From: an uncultured Desulfobacterium sp.
GTDB taxonomy: Bacteria; Desulfobacterota; DSM-4660; Desulfatiglandales; Desulfatiglandaceae
Length of the DNA stretch: 64,000 bases
Direction of reading: 5' to 3'
Assembly: GCA_900258555.1 (NCBI GenBank)
Contig: LT984856.1
Location: 236,357-300,356, forward strand
In this document: in pieces, positions 26,349-34,850 of the stretch
Numbering within the stretch: the stretch's first letter is position 1
Layout of the letters: each line of letters opens with the position of its first letter
Notes under the pieces: generated by a model
The model's database searches: none
What the model was told of the DNA's origin: nothing
What the model saw: only the letters and a program-made list of their open reading frames with translations
Program-made: the position numbers and the translations under genes

Positions 26349-27154
26349 TTAAACGTATGCACTATCACATCAGAGGCTACTAATGTCTTTATCGAAGGCA
26401 ATGTCTCCCATTTTTATACCTCTGCAAGCCGCTTCAGCGAGTAGATGCCACTTAGCCCTTTTACCAGTTTTGGTTTTTTCTCATGGGTTGACTGAAACAA
26501 TCCCTTAAATTGCTGATAAATTGTGAATAAAAACTCTCTGCTGTCAATGATCTATGAATCTGTAAAATATCCGGTGCAACTCCTGAAACAGTCGACTTTA
26601 ATTATTTCAAAATTATTTCTTCTGGCTTTTTCAATTACATCTTTCTTAATGACACTTGCCTGCCCTTTTTCCTGGCGCTCAAGTGCTCCATCCTCATAAA
26701 CAAATAACTGCATAAAGGGCCTGTGCCTATTTTCTCTATTATGAGTGAATCGGCCAATTAGGCAAATCTTAATGGCTAAACGGGCCAGCAATAATGGCCA
26801 ATTAGGCAAGCACTAATTTAAAGGTGAAAAATTGATTTTGAAAATATCGAGTAATCTCAATTGCTTTTCCAATAATCTTATTAGCTGTGTGATAACCACG
26901 GGGTTCAGCAAATAGTGGCACCCTTTTTGCTTTATTTACAACTAAAAATATCGACAGCCAGCTCTCCAAGCAATGAACGAGAATCATATTCACTTTCTTC
27001 CGGTTGTAGATGATGGCGGGCTGGTAAATATAACCAGTGATGGAAATCTAAAAATGCTACAGCTCCTTCAGATAATTTGCTATTTTATGTTCCGTGCTCT
27101 TGAGTCACGAATACGTGCTCGGGACTATTACAATTTTTCATAGATGGAATTTAT
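26349..27154. other. gene-free stretch with a 14-bp direct repeat
   Basis: About 800 bases without a gene I can support. GGCCAATTAGGCAA occurs twice, at 26752-26765 and 26796-26809. A minus-strand frame of 53 codons from 26713 to 26552 (begins MQLFVYEDGALERQEKGQ) has no recognised family and only a weak ribosome-binding site; I leave it uncalled. The base composition and broken frames suggest decayed accessory DNA. Confidence 0.5.
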
Positions 27155-28474
27155 ATGAAGATAATTTTCAACTTTGTGTGGCCATTAGCCTCAGTATTTG
27201 CCAAAATAATTGTAATATGCACGATTCTTGACCTGAGTTTTACCTTTGCCGACGACTATCCAGGCAAGTGGTATGGATGGCATTGTCCTCACGTGAAGCA
27301 GTCTGATATGCCGGGACTATTCAGAGGAGATGCATTTCCGGATCAGGTAGTTTTGAATTCATGGGGATACAGAGCCAATGATGTAGATGAAATAAAAGGC
27401 CTCCTTCCCGAGCCTTTTTATAACATGGTCAAACATCCTGAAATTTGGGGGGCAATAAGGATAAACGAAACTGCCTATATCTCAAATGACGAATGGCCAG
27501 GCAAGCATATTAGTATCAGAAAAAAAGCTACGGAATTTTATAGAGGTGGACCATACATCGATGAAAAAGGCCATATCCAAAACTACAAGGCCGGTATCCC
27601 ATTTCCCGAAAGCAAAAACGGGATAGAGATCGCATGGAATCTTGTAACTGCCCGAAACTTCGGTGAGAAAGTGTGGTGCATATTTACAACTGCCGTCACA
27701 AACAAAAGAGGACATACAAATTTTGCGGTTGTTGAAAATTCTTATTTTTGGTTTAGTGGGCTGTTATATGGAGAAAATGGACCTCTCTACGTGCCAAATC
27801 CAAACCGATACGACTCATTTAACGCAGTAGGTTATAATGCCCCTTACGATCTTAAAGGTTCCATCCCTCTCACTCATCGCTATGATGATCCTGAAAAGCC
27901 TGATGACATGTGGCTATATATTCCCTGCCTAAGAAAAGTTCGTCGGCTGTCAACTACACAAAGATGGGATAAGCTTCCAGGCGGATTTGACTTTACATAT
28001 GACAGCATCCTGTGCTTTCAGGGTAAACCTACTAACTATGAATGGAGGTACTTAGGTCGAAAAATCCTTTTGTGTGGCCATAACTCAGCGTATAGACTTC
28101 AGCAGATAAAGGGAAAACCAGGGGGTTTTCCCGATCAGCAGTATCAACGTGTAAATACCGTGGTATTGGAGTACAGGCCCAAGATCTTCTGCCCAATATC
28201 AAAAGCAGTCTTATATCTCGATCCTGACTCCTATTTTCCATATTATGCAGAATTTTATGATAAAAATGCAATGCTTTCTCGTTTTGATGGAAACATCTGG
28301 TCTGTTGATACTAGCGGGTTGATACATCCGGGAAGTATGCTCGTAACAGACGTACTAAGTGTTCACTCCACCAGCAATTACATCTACGACACACGTAACA
28401 ACCTTGATGCAAAAAATATTTGTCCCTCCTTTTTTGCTATGAATTATCTCAAAGGATATTTCGGTGGCCGTTGA
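27155..28474 (+). CDS. DUF1329 domain exported protein
   Basis: A 439-residue protein with an N-terminal signal (VWPLASVFAKIIVICTIL). The body carries DUF1329 patterns: PYDLKGSIPLTHRYDDP, DDMWLYIPCLRKVRRLS, and WRYLGRKILL. DUF1329 proteins are outer-membrane or periplasmic beta-rich proteins often found with RND-type permeases or in hydrophobic-compound degradation loci; their role is unresolved. Here it is followed 24 bases later by a small exported helical protein, with no RND gene nearby. The ribosome-binding site is weak. Confidence 0.8.
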   Translation: MKIIFNFVWPLASVFAKIIVICTILDLSFTFADDYPGKWYGWHCPHVKQSDMPGLFRGDAFPDQVVLNSWGYRANDVDEIKGLLPEPFYNMVKHPEIWGAIRINETAYISNDEWPGKHISIRKKATEFYRGGPYIDEKGHIQNYKAGIPFPESKNGIEIAWNLVTARNFGEKVWCIFTTAVTNKRGHTNFAVVENSYFWFSGLLYGENGPLYVPNPNRYDSFNAVGYNAPYDLKGSIPLTHRYDDPEKPDDMWLYIPCLRKVRRLSTTQRWDKLPGGFDFTYDSILCFQGKPTNYEWRYLGRKILLCGHNSAYRLQQIKGKPGGFPDQQYQRVNTVVLEYRPKIFCPISKAVLYLDPDSYFPYYAEFYDKNAMLSRFDGNIWSVDTSGLIHPGSMLVTDVLSVHSTSNYIYDTRNNLDAKNICPSFFAMNYLKGYFGGR

Positions 28475-28498
28475 TTTTTCATTAAGGAGGAATCAGTC

Positions 28499-28963
28499 AT
28501 GAAACATATCATCCTTATTAATAAAAAGTGTGTCTTGACATTTCTCTTATGCTCATTACTTACTGTAGGTCTCCTGACACCACCGACTTTTGGCGGAGAG
28601 TTGTCTTCGAAAGAGATTCTTGAAATGGTCGAGGAACAGTCCTTCAGGGCTTCTCTAATGGCTGTTGAGGCCAAAGCGACTGATGATTACTATATGGCTC
28701 AGCAGGCCTTCGCCTTGGCCACGGAGGCAGCCGGCTGGGTCGCAGAGGTGTCCGAAATTGCCCATCGGATGTCTAATGCGGAACTTGGAAGAACAGCTCA
28801 CGATGCAGCCAGCAAAATCAGAGTAGTGATTATCCATGTCCAAATCGCAGCCAGGCAAATTTCTGACACCAATCTAGATCCGGAAATTATTCATGCTGCT
28901 AATTTCCTGGTTAATTCTTGTGAATTGGCCCTGAGGCAGTTCGGCGGACCAGCCCCTAGATGA
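28499..28963 (+). CDS. small exported helical protein, unknown function
   Basis: A 154-residue protein with AAGGAGGAA before the ATG and a signal peptide (CVLTFLLCSLLTVGLLTPPTF). The mature part is a run of helices rich in Ala, Glu and Gln (KEILEMVEEQSFRASLMAVEAKA, then FALATEAAGWVAEVSEIAHRM), likely a helical bundle. No family recognised. Its spacing to the DUF1329 gene suggests a two-gene operon; the two products could form an envelope complex, which is inference. Confidence 0.7.
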   Translation: MKHIILINKKCVLTFLLCSLLTVGLLTPPTFGGELSSKEILEMVEEQSFRASLMAVEAKATDDYYMAQQAFALATEAAGWVAEVSEIAHRMSNAELGRTAHDAASKIRVVIIHVQIAARQISDTNLDPEIIHAANFLVNSCELALRQFGGPAPR

Positions 28964-29432
28964 ACCCCCCGTTCTGGATGCCGTATTGAAAAATGATGGA
29001 CATGCTGTTGTGGCCTCTCTAAATTCTTTCACCTCACTTGGTTTTTTACCAGTAAGCCACAGATTGACTCTTTATGTATTTCACTGAAGCTACTGGCTTT
29101 CACCCCAAGGTATTCCACTCCAACCTCATTTCCAAAATGAATCAGCACGAGAATATTTCCTTGATGCAATTACGAAAAAAGTGGGAGAGACGCCCACACA
29201 AATGCGTTGCAATTTATGAAACCACTGGCTCCGCTTCTGGTCTGACTGCTCACTAATGAAGAACCACGAAAGGCATGTCGTACTGCAAAACTCATAGAAT
29301 CCGATGACATACTTATCCAAAAAGAAAGAAAATCGAAAATGGAATCGAAAATGGGGACAGGCTCATTTTGCACTATCCTCGGGTGTGCTGGGAATAGGGG
29401 ACGGGATACTGGCTAGCGTTGGGTGTTTTCAG
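28964..29432. other. gene-free stretch with remnant and GGGGACAGG motif
   Basis: Contains the second copy of the remnant described at 22888 (here 29001-29058, read on the minus strand as PSEVKEFREATTACPSFFN) and the motif ATGGGGACAGGCTCATTTTGC near 29350, close to one at 23755. No intact gene is visible. Confidence 0.45.
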
Positions 29433-29461
29433 TTGACGAATATCTCACAATGAGATAGTCT
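29433..29461 (+). promoter_or_regulatory. promoter with 17-bp inverted-repeat operator for higBA
   Basis: TTGACG (29433-29438), 17 bases, TAGTCT (29456-29461). The spacer and first -10 bases form the perfect inverted repeat TATCTCA-CAA-TGAGATA (29441-29457), a likely HigA operator. The expected start site falls at or within a base or two of the higB ATG. Confidence 0.65.
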
Positions 29462-29467
29462 GTCTTT

Positions 29468-29755
29468 ATGCGCATAATCACTAGAAAGCGTTTACTTGAA
29501 TTTGCCAAAAAGCATCCTGATTGTTCAGCCTCGCTTGAATCTTGGCATAGGATTGTTAAACACACTTTTTTTAATTCATTTGCCGAACTTCGCCAAACTT
29601 TCCCGAGTGCCGATCAAGTAGGCAAATTAACCGTTTTCAATATTGGCGGAAACAAAGCCCGTTTGATTGCAGCAATACACTACAAAACACATCGGATTTA
29701 TATCCGGCATGTCCTGACACATAAGGAATATAGCCGAGGATCTTGGAGGGAATAA
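29468..29755 (+). CDS. higB: HigB-type mRNA interferase toxin
   Basis: A 95-residue RelE-superfamily toxin of the HigB (PF09907) type: RKRLLEFAKKHPDCSASLESWHRIV, then KLTVFNIGGNKARLIAAIHY and the C-terminal RIYIRHVLTHKEYSRGSWRE with the catalytic His/Lys/Tyr set. It cleaves mRNA at the ribosome in known members. No Shine-Dalgarno is visible before the ATG, and the predicted transcript starts about there, so leaderless translation is possible. The stop overlaps the antitoxin ATG by one base. Confidence 0.92.
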   Translation: MRIITRKRLLEFAKKHPDCSASLESWHRIVKHTFFNSFAELRQTFPSADQVGKLTVFNIGGNKARLIAAIHYKTHRIYIRHVLTHKEYSRGSWRE

Positions 29756-30156
29756 TGAATACACAACTTAAAGAAATTACCAAAGTCTGGCCGGATATAC
29801 AGAATATATTTTCTGTGCCGCACAATGAAAAAGACTATAGTAGATTGGTCAGCTTCCTTGATAGTCTAATTGACGAGGTAGGCAATAATGAATCTCATCC
29901 TTTAGCTTCATTAATGGAGACACTTGGAAGCCTTATTGAAACATATGAAGACCAAAATATTCCGGAGATAGAGGGCAATCCAATTGATACTCTCAAGACC
30001 CTTATGGATGACCACGGTATTAACCAATCAAATTTGTCCGAAATCGGAAGTCAGGGTATCGTATCAGAAATTTTATCCGGCAAACGTCAGCTCAATGTTC
30101 GCCAGATTAAACTTTTAAGCAAGCGCTTTAAGGTTTCTCCTGCGGTATTTATCTAA
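29755..30156 (+). CDS. higA: HigA-type antitoxin with helix-turn-helix
   Basis: A 133-residue protein starting at the ATG at 29755, chosen for the GGAGG eight bases upstream (inside higB). The N-terminal half is acidic and probably binds the toxin; the C-terminal half has a Cro/C1-type helix-turn-helix (MDDHGINQSNLSEIG, then VSEILSGKRQLNVRQIKLL). It should neutralise HigB and repress the promoter through the inverted repeat upstream. A terminator follows the stop by about 50 bases. Confidence 0.92.
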   Translation: MNTQLKEITKVWPDIQNIFSVPHNEKDYSRLVSFLDSLIDEVGNNESHPLASLMETLGSLIETYEDQNIPEIEGNPIDTLKTLMDDHGINQSNLSEIGSQGIVSEILSGKRQLNVRQIKLLSKRFKVSPAVFI

Positions 30157-30207
30157 CCTTAGGATGAGAAGCATACCCCGCCGATACTCAGGAGAAAATT
30201 TCTGAAC

Positions 30208-30238
30208 AAAAAAGCCCCACCAAACGGCGGGGCTTTTT
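30208..30238. terminator. bidirectional terminator
   Basis: Stem GCCCCACC/GGCGGGGC (one mismatch) with AAAC loop, between A6 and T5. It serves higBA on the plus strand and the long flavoprotein operon on the minus strand. Its sequence resembles the hairpin at 24751-24780. Confidence 0.88.
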
Positions 30239-30262
30239 CATGTGCTCCTTACTCTTTAATCT

Positions 30263-31891
30263 TTATTCAAACTTCGGATTCTTATTAGCCTCTATCTTGG
30301 GTGCCGGCCAATCCTTCACCTTCTGCATCCATTCCGCTTCCTGGATGAAAAGGTCCGTATCTGCCGGTCCCGGCGGGTTGGACAATGCATCCGGGTCAAA
30401 CTCTTCCTTAAACCGGATCATCCACTTGTGATAATCAGGTCCGTATGCCGGGCCAGTGAGGAACAGGGGCTTGTGTGATGCAAGCTGGGCCGTGTAGTAC
30501 CGGTTTTCTATGTTCATCTTGGAAAGGGCCACTGACCACTCATCCACCTTGTGCTTCTGCTCGTCATCCGGATCCTGATAGGTCAGGAACTCGAACAGGG
30601 CCAGGTGTCCGTAATCGCCCACCTGGAACCAGCCCTGGTCGCCGTATGCCTTCATCAGCGGCGGGGTGTAGCCTTTTTTAAGCTTGGAGCAGTCCACGCC
30701 CTTTGCCACTGCATGGCTTATGGCCTCAAAGTCAAATTCCAGGGATGTGTAACCACCACACATCATCCACATGCTGGCGGAATCCGCATTCTTTACCCAG
30801 GACTCATCCGTGGGTTTTGTCCTGGTCTGCTTTCCGCCAAGATCCTTGACGATAATATCCTGGAGGACCCTTTCCTCATATTCCAGCTGTTTTTCAGAAG
30901 TAAAGCCGATCAGGAGCACCCTGAGCACGTTCATGGCGGCCACGGTTTCCTCTGATTCCTGATCCCACAGCTCCCAGAACTCCTCTTTGTTGTTGGCCTT
31001 GGCAATGGCGCGCCAGAAAAGGGGCACCTTGGTAAGCCCTGCCCCGATCTCAGCATTGGCTATCTCATACATGGCCTTTACCAGGGCGTCTTTGCTGGGC
31101 AGGATAAAATTATACCAGTTGATCCTCTTTAGAGGCAGTTCGACCGCGGTGTCAGGTGAAATTCCAACCGGCATGGGTTTATCCGGCTGAAACGGGACCA
31201 GCTTCACCGACATCTTTGTCACAATACCCATGGAACCCATCCATCCTGGTGAAAACCCGCGGATCATGCCCCTCAAATCCGGGCCTATGCCTTCTCCCCA
31301 GAGATAGTCGTCCTTATCCAGGGCGCAGGAGCCCAGTCTCAATATCTCACCGTCGGGCAGGACCCATTCAACACCAAGGATACGCCTGTTTGCAATGCAT
31401 GTGCGGTAGTTCAATGGAGAACTTCCATAAAGGATATGATTTGCTACAACACCCACCTGTGAGCCGCCGCCCGGGATAGTGGTATAAAGGCCGCGTTTCA
31501 TCGCCTCTTCCTGCAACTGGGAATAGATAAGGCCAGAGCCGACAACCGCAAACATATGCTTGTCGTCTATATCGCACTGATCCATTCTCTTTAAATCAAT
31601 CATCAGCGCATCTTCGACCTTGGCGGCGCCGCGGCCGGACCACCACTGTGTGCTGATGGGGATAAAGGGAACCTTGTAGCGGTTGCATGTCTTTACGATT
31701 TTCTGGACCTCTTCGGTTGTCGAGGGAAATATTACGCAGCCTGGGGATTTGAGAATGGTTGCGACTCCAAGATCGGTTTCAAAGCCGTTAGGGCCTGGCG
31801 TATGTGCCTCGCAATCAATCGGGTCCTGCGAGATATAGTCAGGACCCACAATGGCTTCAAGTACTTTATATGCAGCTTGAGGAATAGTCAT
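30263..31891 (-). CDS. FAD-binding oxidase subunit A1 (vanillyl-alcohol oxidase type)
   Basis: A 542-residue flavoprotein. The FAD_binding_4 part shows CVIFPSTTEEVQKIVKTC near residue 50, then PGGGSQVGVVANHIL, and DGEILRLGS; the substrate cap follows (NWYNFILP, MWMMCGGYTS). This is the 4-cresol dehydrogenase/vanillyl-alcohol oxidase type, which oxidises phenolic or other alcohols by hydride transfer to FAD. It lies 9 bases after a CCG Fe-S gene and is the last gene of the operon. It pairs with the B-type flavoprotein two genes upstream. A paralogue is at 34851, and a truncated near-copy at 24808. The substrate is unknown. Confidence 0.85.
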   Translation of the reverse strand: MTIPQAAYKVLEAIVGPDYISQDPIDCEAHTPGPNGFETDLGVATILKSPGCVIFPSTTEEVQKIVKTCNRYKVPFIPISTQWWSGRGAAKVEDALMIDLKRMDQCDIDDKHMFAVVGSGLIYSQLQEEAMKRGLYTTIPGGGSQVGVVANHILYGSSPLNYRTCIANRRILGVEWVLPDGEILRLGSCALDKDDYLWGEGIGPDLRGMIRGFSPGWMGSMGIVTKMSVKLVPFQPDKPMPVGISPDTAVELPLKRINWYNFILPSKDALVKAMYEIANAEIGAGLTKVPLFWRAIAKANNKEEFWELWDQESEETVAAMNVLRVLLIGFTSEKQLEYEERVLQDIIVKDLGGKQTRTKPTDESWVKNADSASMWMMCGGYTSLEFDFEAISHAVAKGVDCSKLKKGYTPPLMKAYGDQGWFQVGDYGHLALFEFLTYQDPDDEQKHKVDEWSVALSKMNIENRYYTAQLASHKPLFLTGPAYGPDYHKWMIRFKEEFDPDALSNPPGPADTDLFIQEAEWMQKVKDWPAPKIEANKNPKFE

Positions 31892-31900
31892 TTTAACCTC

Positions 31901-33193
31901 CTATTTAATAGCTTCATTTATCATTTCAGCAATGTCCATCACCTTGATATTGTCACCAGAGGCATTGATCGCCTTTGAGAAGTTGTCTTTGCATCTCGGA
32001 CATGCAGTAATCAGGGCCGCGGCGCCCACCTCATCCACTTCTTCCAGCCGTTCTTCGGCAGACCACTGTGCAAATTCGGGGAAAGCCTCTGCTACACCGC
32101 CTCCGGCCCCGCAGCACCAGGCGTTTTCCCTGATACGGATCATATCCACGTAGTCAATCCCGGGGATGGCCTTCAGGATATTTCTTGGCTGATGATATAC
32201 GCCATGGGTCCCTTTCCGCCTGGGGGCTGTCGGCTCCGTAATACCGTAGAGTTTCCTCTTTCCTTCCCAGTACACCCAGGGCTCGCTCATGCGTGCGAGG
32301 TTACAGGCATCGTGATAGGTCACACGCATGTCAATGTTGTTCTTGAATTTGATTGTACCCTTTTCCATCTGGTCCGCTACAAATTCAACCAGGTGAATCA
32401 CTTGGTATCCCATATCGCTGGTGGACTTGTTGAACATCTTGGGGTAATCCACCTTCAGGGTCTTGTAACACTCAGCACAGGCGGTGATCACAGTCTTTGC
32501 GCCGGATTTTGCTATGGTGTCAATATTGTGCTGTGCCGCTTTTTTGGCCTTTTCAATCTGACCGGTGGAATAGAGCGGATAGCCGCAGCAATACTCATCT
32601 GATCCCATGATCTTGAAAGACTGCCCTGTGGCCTTTAAGATATTTGCGGTCGCCTTTGGAATCCCCTGCATCTTGTATGATCCGTAACAGCCGACAAAAT
32701 AAACAAACTCCGCCTTGTCATCGGTTTGGATGCCCTTCGCCCATTTATCTCGGTTATCGGCGGGACCGCCGAACACGTTATGTTCTTTTTCGATCTTTTC
32801 CGCGATAGCCTTATGTTCCGGCATTGGGCCGAATCCGTCGGCAACGCACTTGATGCGAAGAGATTCCAGGGCTGAGCCGATCTCAAGATCCAGGTTTCTT
32901 TTGCAGCCTGCGTCACATGCGCCGCAGAGCTGGCACTTGTATATGGCCTCTACAAACCGGTCGTTGAACTCGATCCTGCCGTTTAATAGGCTTAAGGCCA
33001 AGCGGAGCCTGCCCCAGGCGGAAAAAGAATCAAACAGATACCTCTTTTCACTGGGGCACCTGGTGCTGTAAGTTGCGCCAGGCATGTAGATGTGATCCAC
33101 CCATTTGCATCCCTTGCACCGGACACAGCGTTTCATGTCATATTCAAAATTCTTCATATCAGTAAGGTCAAATTTTACATATTCTTCAGGCAT
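31901..33193 (-). CDS. Fe-S electron-transfer subunit 1 (CCG/GlcF/HdrD-like)
   Basis: A 430-residue protein with an N-terminal ferredoxin pair (CVRCKGCKW, then CQLCGACDAGCKRN) and two C-terminal CCG regions (YCCGYPLYS with CAECYKTL; AWCCGAGGGV with CPRCKDNF). This is the layout of GlcF, LutA and HdrD, which take electrons from a flavoprotein and hand them to quinone or another carrier. It sits between the two flavoprotein genes of set 1. Its paralogue is at 36487-37758. It has no membrane span, so a further acceptor is needed. Confidence 0.88.
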   Translation of the reverse strand: MPEEYVKFDLTDMKNFEYDMKRCVRCKGCKWVDHIYMPGATYSTRCPSEKRYLFDSFSAWGRLRLALSLLNGRIEFNDRFVEAIYKCQLCGACDAGCKRNLDLEIGSALESLRIKCVADGFGPMPEHKAIAEKIEKEHNVFGGPADNRDKWAKGIQTDDKAEFVYFVGCYGSYKMQGIPKATANILKATGQSFKIMGSDEYCCGYPLYSTGQIEKAKKAAQHNIDTIAKSGAKTVITACAECYKTLKVDYPKMFNKSTSDMGYQVIHLVEFVADQMEKGTIKFKNNIDMRVTYHDACNLARMSEPWVYWEGKRKLYGITEPTAPRRKGTHGVYHQPRNILKAIPGIDYVDMIRIRENAWCCGAGGGVAEAFPEFAQWSAEERLEEVDEVGAAALITACPRCKDNFSKAINASGDNIKVMDIAEMINEAIK

Positions 33194-33264
33194 GTTCTTC
33201 TGCTCCTTGTAATAGAGTTATTGCCTGAACGAAGGGGAAATGATCCGTGTTCGTTCGGCGCAAG

Positions 33265-34722
33265 TTAGAAACATAGTCTCCCGGGATTCATAATATTATT
33301 GGGATCAAACATCTTTTTGACCCTCTTTAATGCAGTAGTATATGATGTCGCCTTTTCATAGACCATGTCTGCAAGGTCTCCATAAGGCCGTGTAAATATC
33401 GCCCCCATATCCAGCAGATCCTGGGCAAGTTCACGGTTCATGATCCTGATCTTTTCCCTTTCAATCGGGTCATCAGGGTCATAGAACATGTTGAATTCCA
33501 GATGACAGACTCGTGATTGTTCTATTGGCTGGAGGTACACGCCCAGGTCTTCCAGAGGATATCCGTATTTGGGCGCCTCATCTACAACCTTTTCATAAAA
33601 AGATGGGGCGTCTTCAGGCCTGGCAATAAAGAAAAGGCTCTGGCATGCGCCGCTCAATCGGTTCTTCCAATATACTTCTTCCTTTGGCCAGGGCTTTCTG
33701 AGCATGTGAATCAGTTCCCTTCCGCCTCCTGGCACTCCCGGCAGGGCCTCCAGTATGGGCATGTCCTGGAAGTACTGTTTTTTGAGGTCAAACAGTGCCT
33801 CCTTCTCATATTCAATCCTTTCCTCCGGTCTTCTGGGAGGGCCGCTGATTGTAAGGATCAAGGTCCATGACGGCAGGATGTCCGACAGCCTGTCGTAGTC
33901 ATCGGGCCACTGTTTGGCCAGGATCAACGCCAGGTCAACGTGATTGAGAAGAAAAAATTCCTGCCCGATATGTACCCTTGGGATTTTATAGATAGGCTCA
34001 ATTGCAGCATTGATATCCTCAAAGGGCATGAAAAAGATCTTGTTGATCTTGGGCAGATATTCGAGTTTCAGGTTGGCCCAGTTGATAACGCCCATGGTCC
34101 CCTGCGCCCCTTGGGGGAGCCTGTAAAAATCAAGACCGGGACCGGCGGGGTTTGTCCCTTTTGCAGGGGAATCGGGATACCCTGGGACACTGGCGGAACC
34201 TGTGCGGAACACCTCACCATTTGGCCACACGATCTCATAGGTCATCAGGGGCTCTGCAAATTCATACTTGGGCACCACTGGCGCCTCCCTTTCAAGATAG
34301 TCTGTTATAACCGATCTGTCCGCATGGGGCAGAAGGGGTGAGATTACACGGATATTTTCCTTGGCAAGCTCATCCGTAATCTGTCCCCAGGTCACCCCAG
34401 GCTCAATCCTGACCCTACGGTTTGGCGGGTCAATTTCAAGGATCTTATTCAGGTTGGACAGATCCAGGACTATTCCACCCTGATACGGGATGGTGCAGCC
34501 CTGAAAATGTACCCCGGAACTGACAGGTATTACAGGGGTGGAATTTTTATTTGCCAGATTAATTACCTTTGCGACATCTTCTGATTTGCCGGCCTTTACA
34601 ACAACTGTAGGCATCCCCGGCGGATAGATCCCATTGTCAGTGGAATACTCTTCCAGGATCTCCGGGGAATCCAAGACATTGCCTGCTCCAACTATTTTTT
34701 GTAACTCATTTTTCAGATCCAT
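33265..34722 (-). CDS. FAD-binding oxidoreductase subunit B1
   Basis: A 485-residue FAD_binding_4 flavoprotein: MPTVVVKAGKSEDVAKVI, VSSGVHFQGCTIPYQGGIVLD (FAD site), VRIEPGVTWGQI, and a GTMGVINWANLKLEYLP turn; the C-terminal NIMNPGRLCF is the GlcD-like end. The set of two different flavoproteins with one CCG protein recalls GlcD-GlcE-GlcF. A paralogue is at 37799-39253. It lies 71 bases before the Fe-S gene and 128 bases after the A2 gene. The reaction is probably oxidation of a hydroxy- or alcohol-type substrate. Confidence 0.85.
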   Translation of the reverse strand: MDLKNELQKIVGAGNVLDSPEILEEYSTDNGIYPPGMPTVVVKAGKSEDVAKVINLANKNSTPVIPVSSGVHFQGCTIPYQGGIVLDLSNLNKILEIDPPNRRVRIEPGVTWGQITDELAKENIRVISPLLPHADRSVITDYLEREAPVVPKYEFAEPLMTYEIVWPNGEVFRTGSASVPGYPDSPAKGTNPAGPGLDFYRLPQGAQGTMGVINWANLKLEYLPKINKIFFMPFEDINAAIEPIYKIPRVHIGQEFFLLNHVDLALILAKQWPDDYDRLSDILPSWTLILTISGPPRRPEERIEYEKEALFDLKKQYFQDMPILEALPGVPGGGRELIHMLRKPWPKEEVYWKNRLSGACQSLFFIARPEDAPSFYEKVVDEAPKYGYPLEDLGVYLQPIEQSRVCHLEFNMFYDPDDPIEREKIRIMNRELAQDLLDMGAIFTRPYGDLADMVYEKATSYTTALKRVKKMFDPNNIMNPGRLCF

Positions 34723-34850
34723 TCTTTGTGCTCCCTATCATTAGAATTATTTTAAATGTCATTGGTAAACAAAATTCTTGATCCATGGCCTTTGACGGAT
34801 GACCACCCTGTTTGGGCGGTCGTCCGTCGTCTGTTTTGCATCATCAGGCC

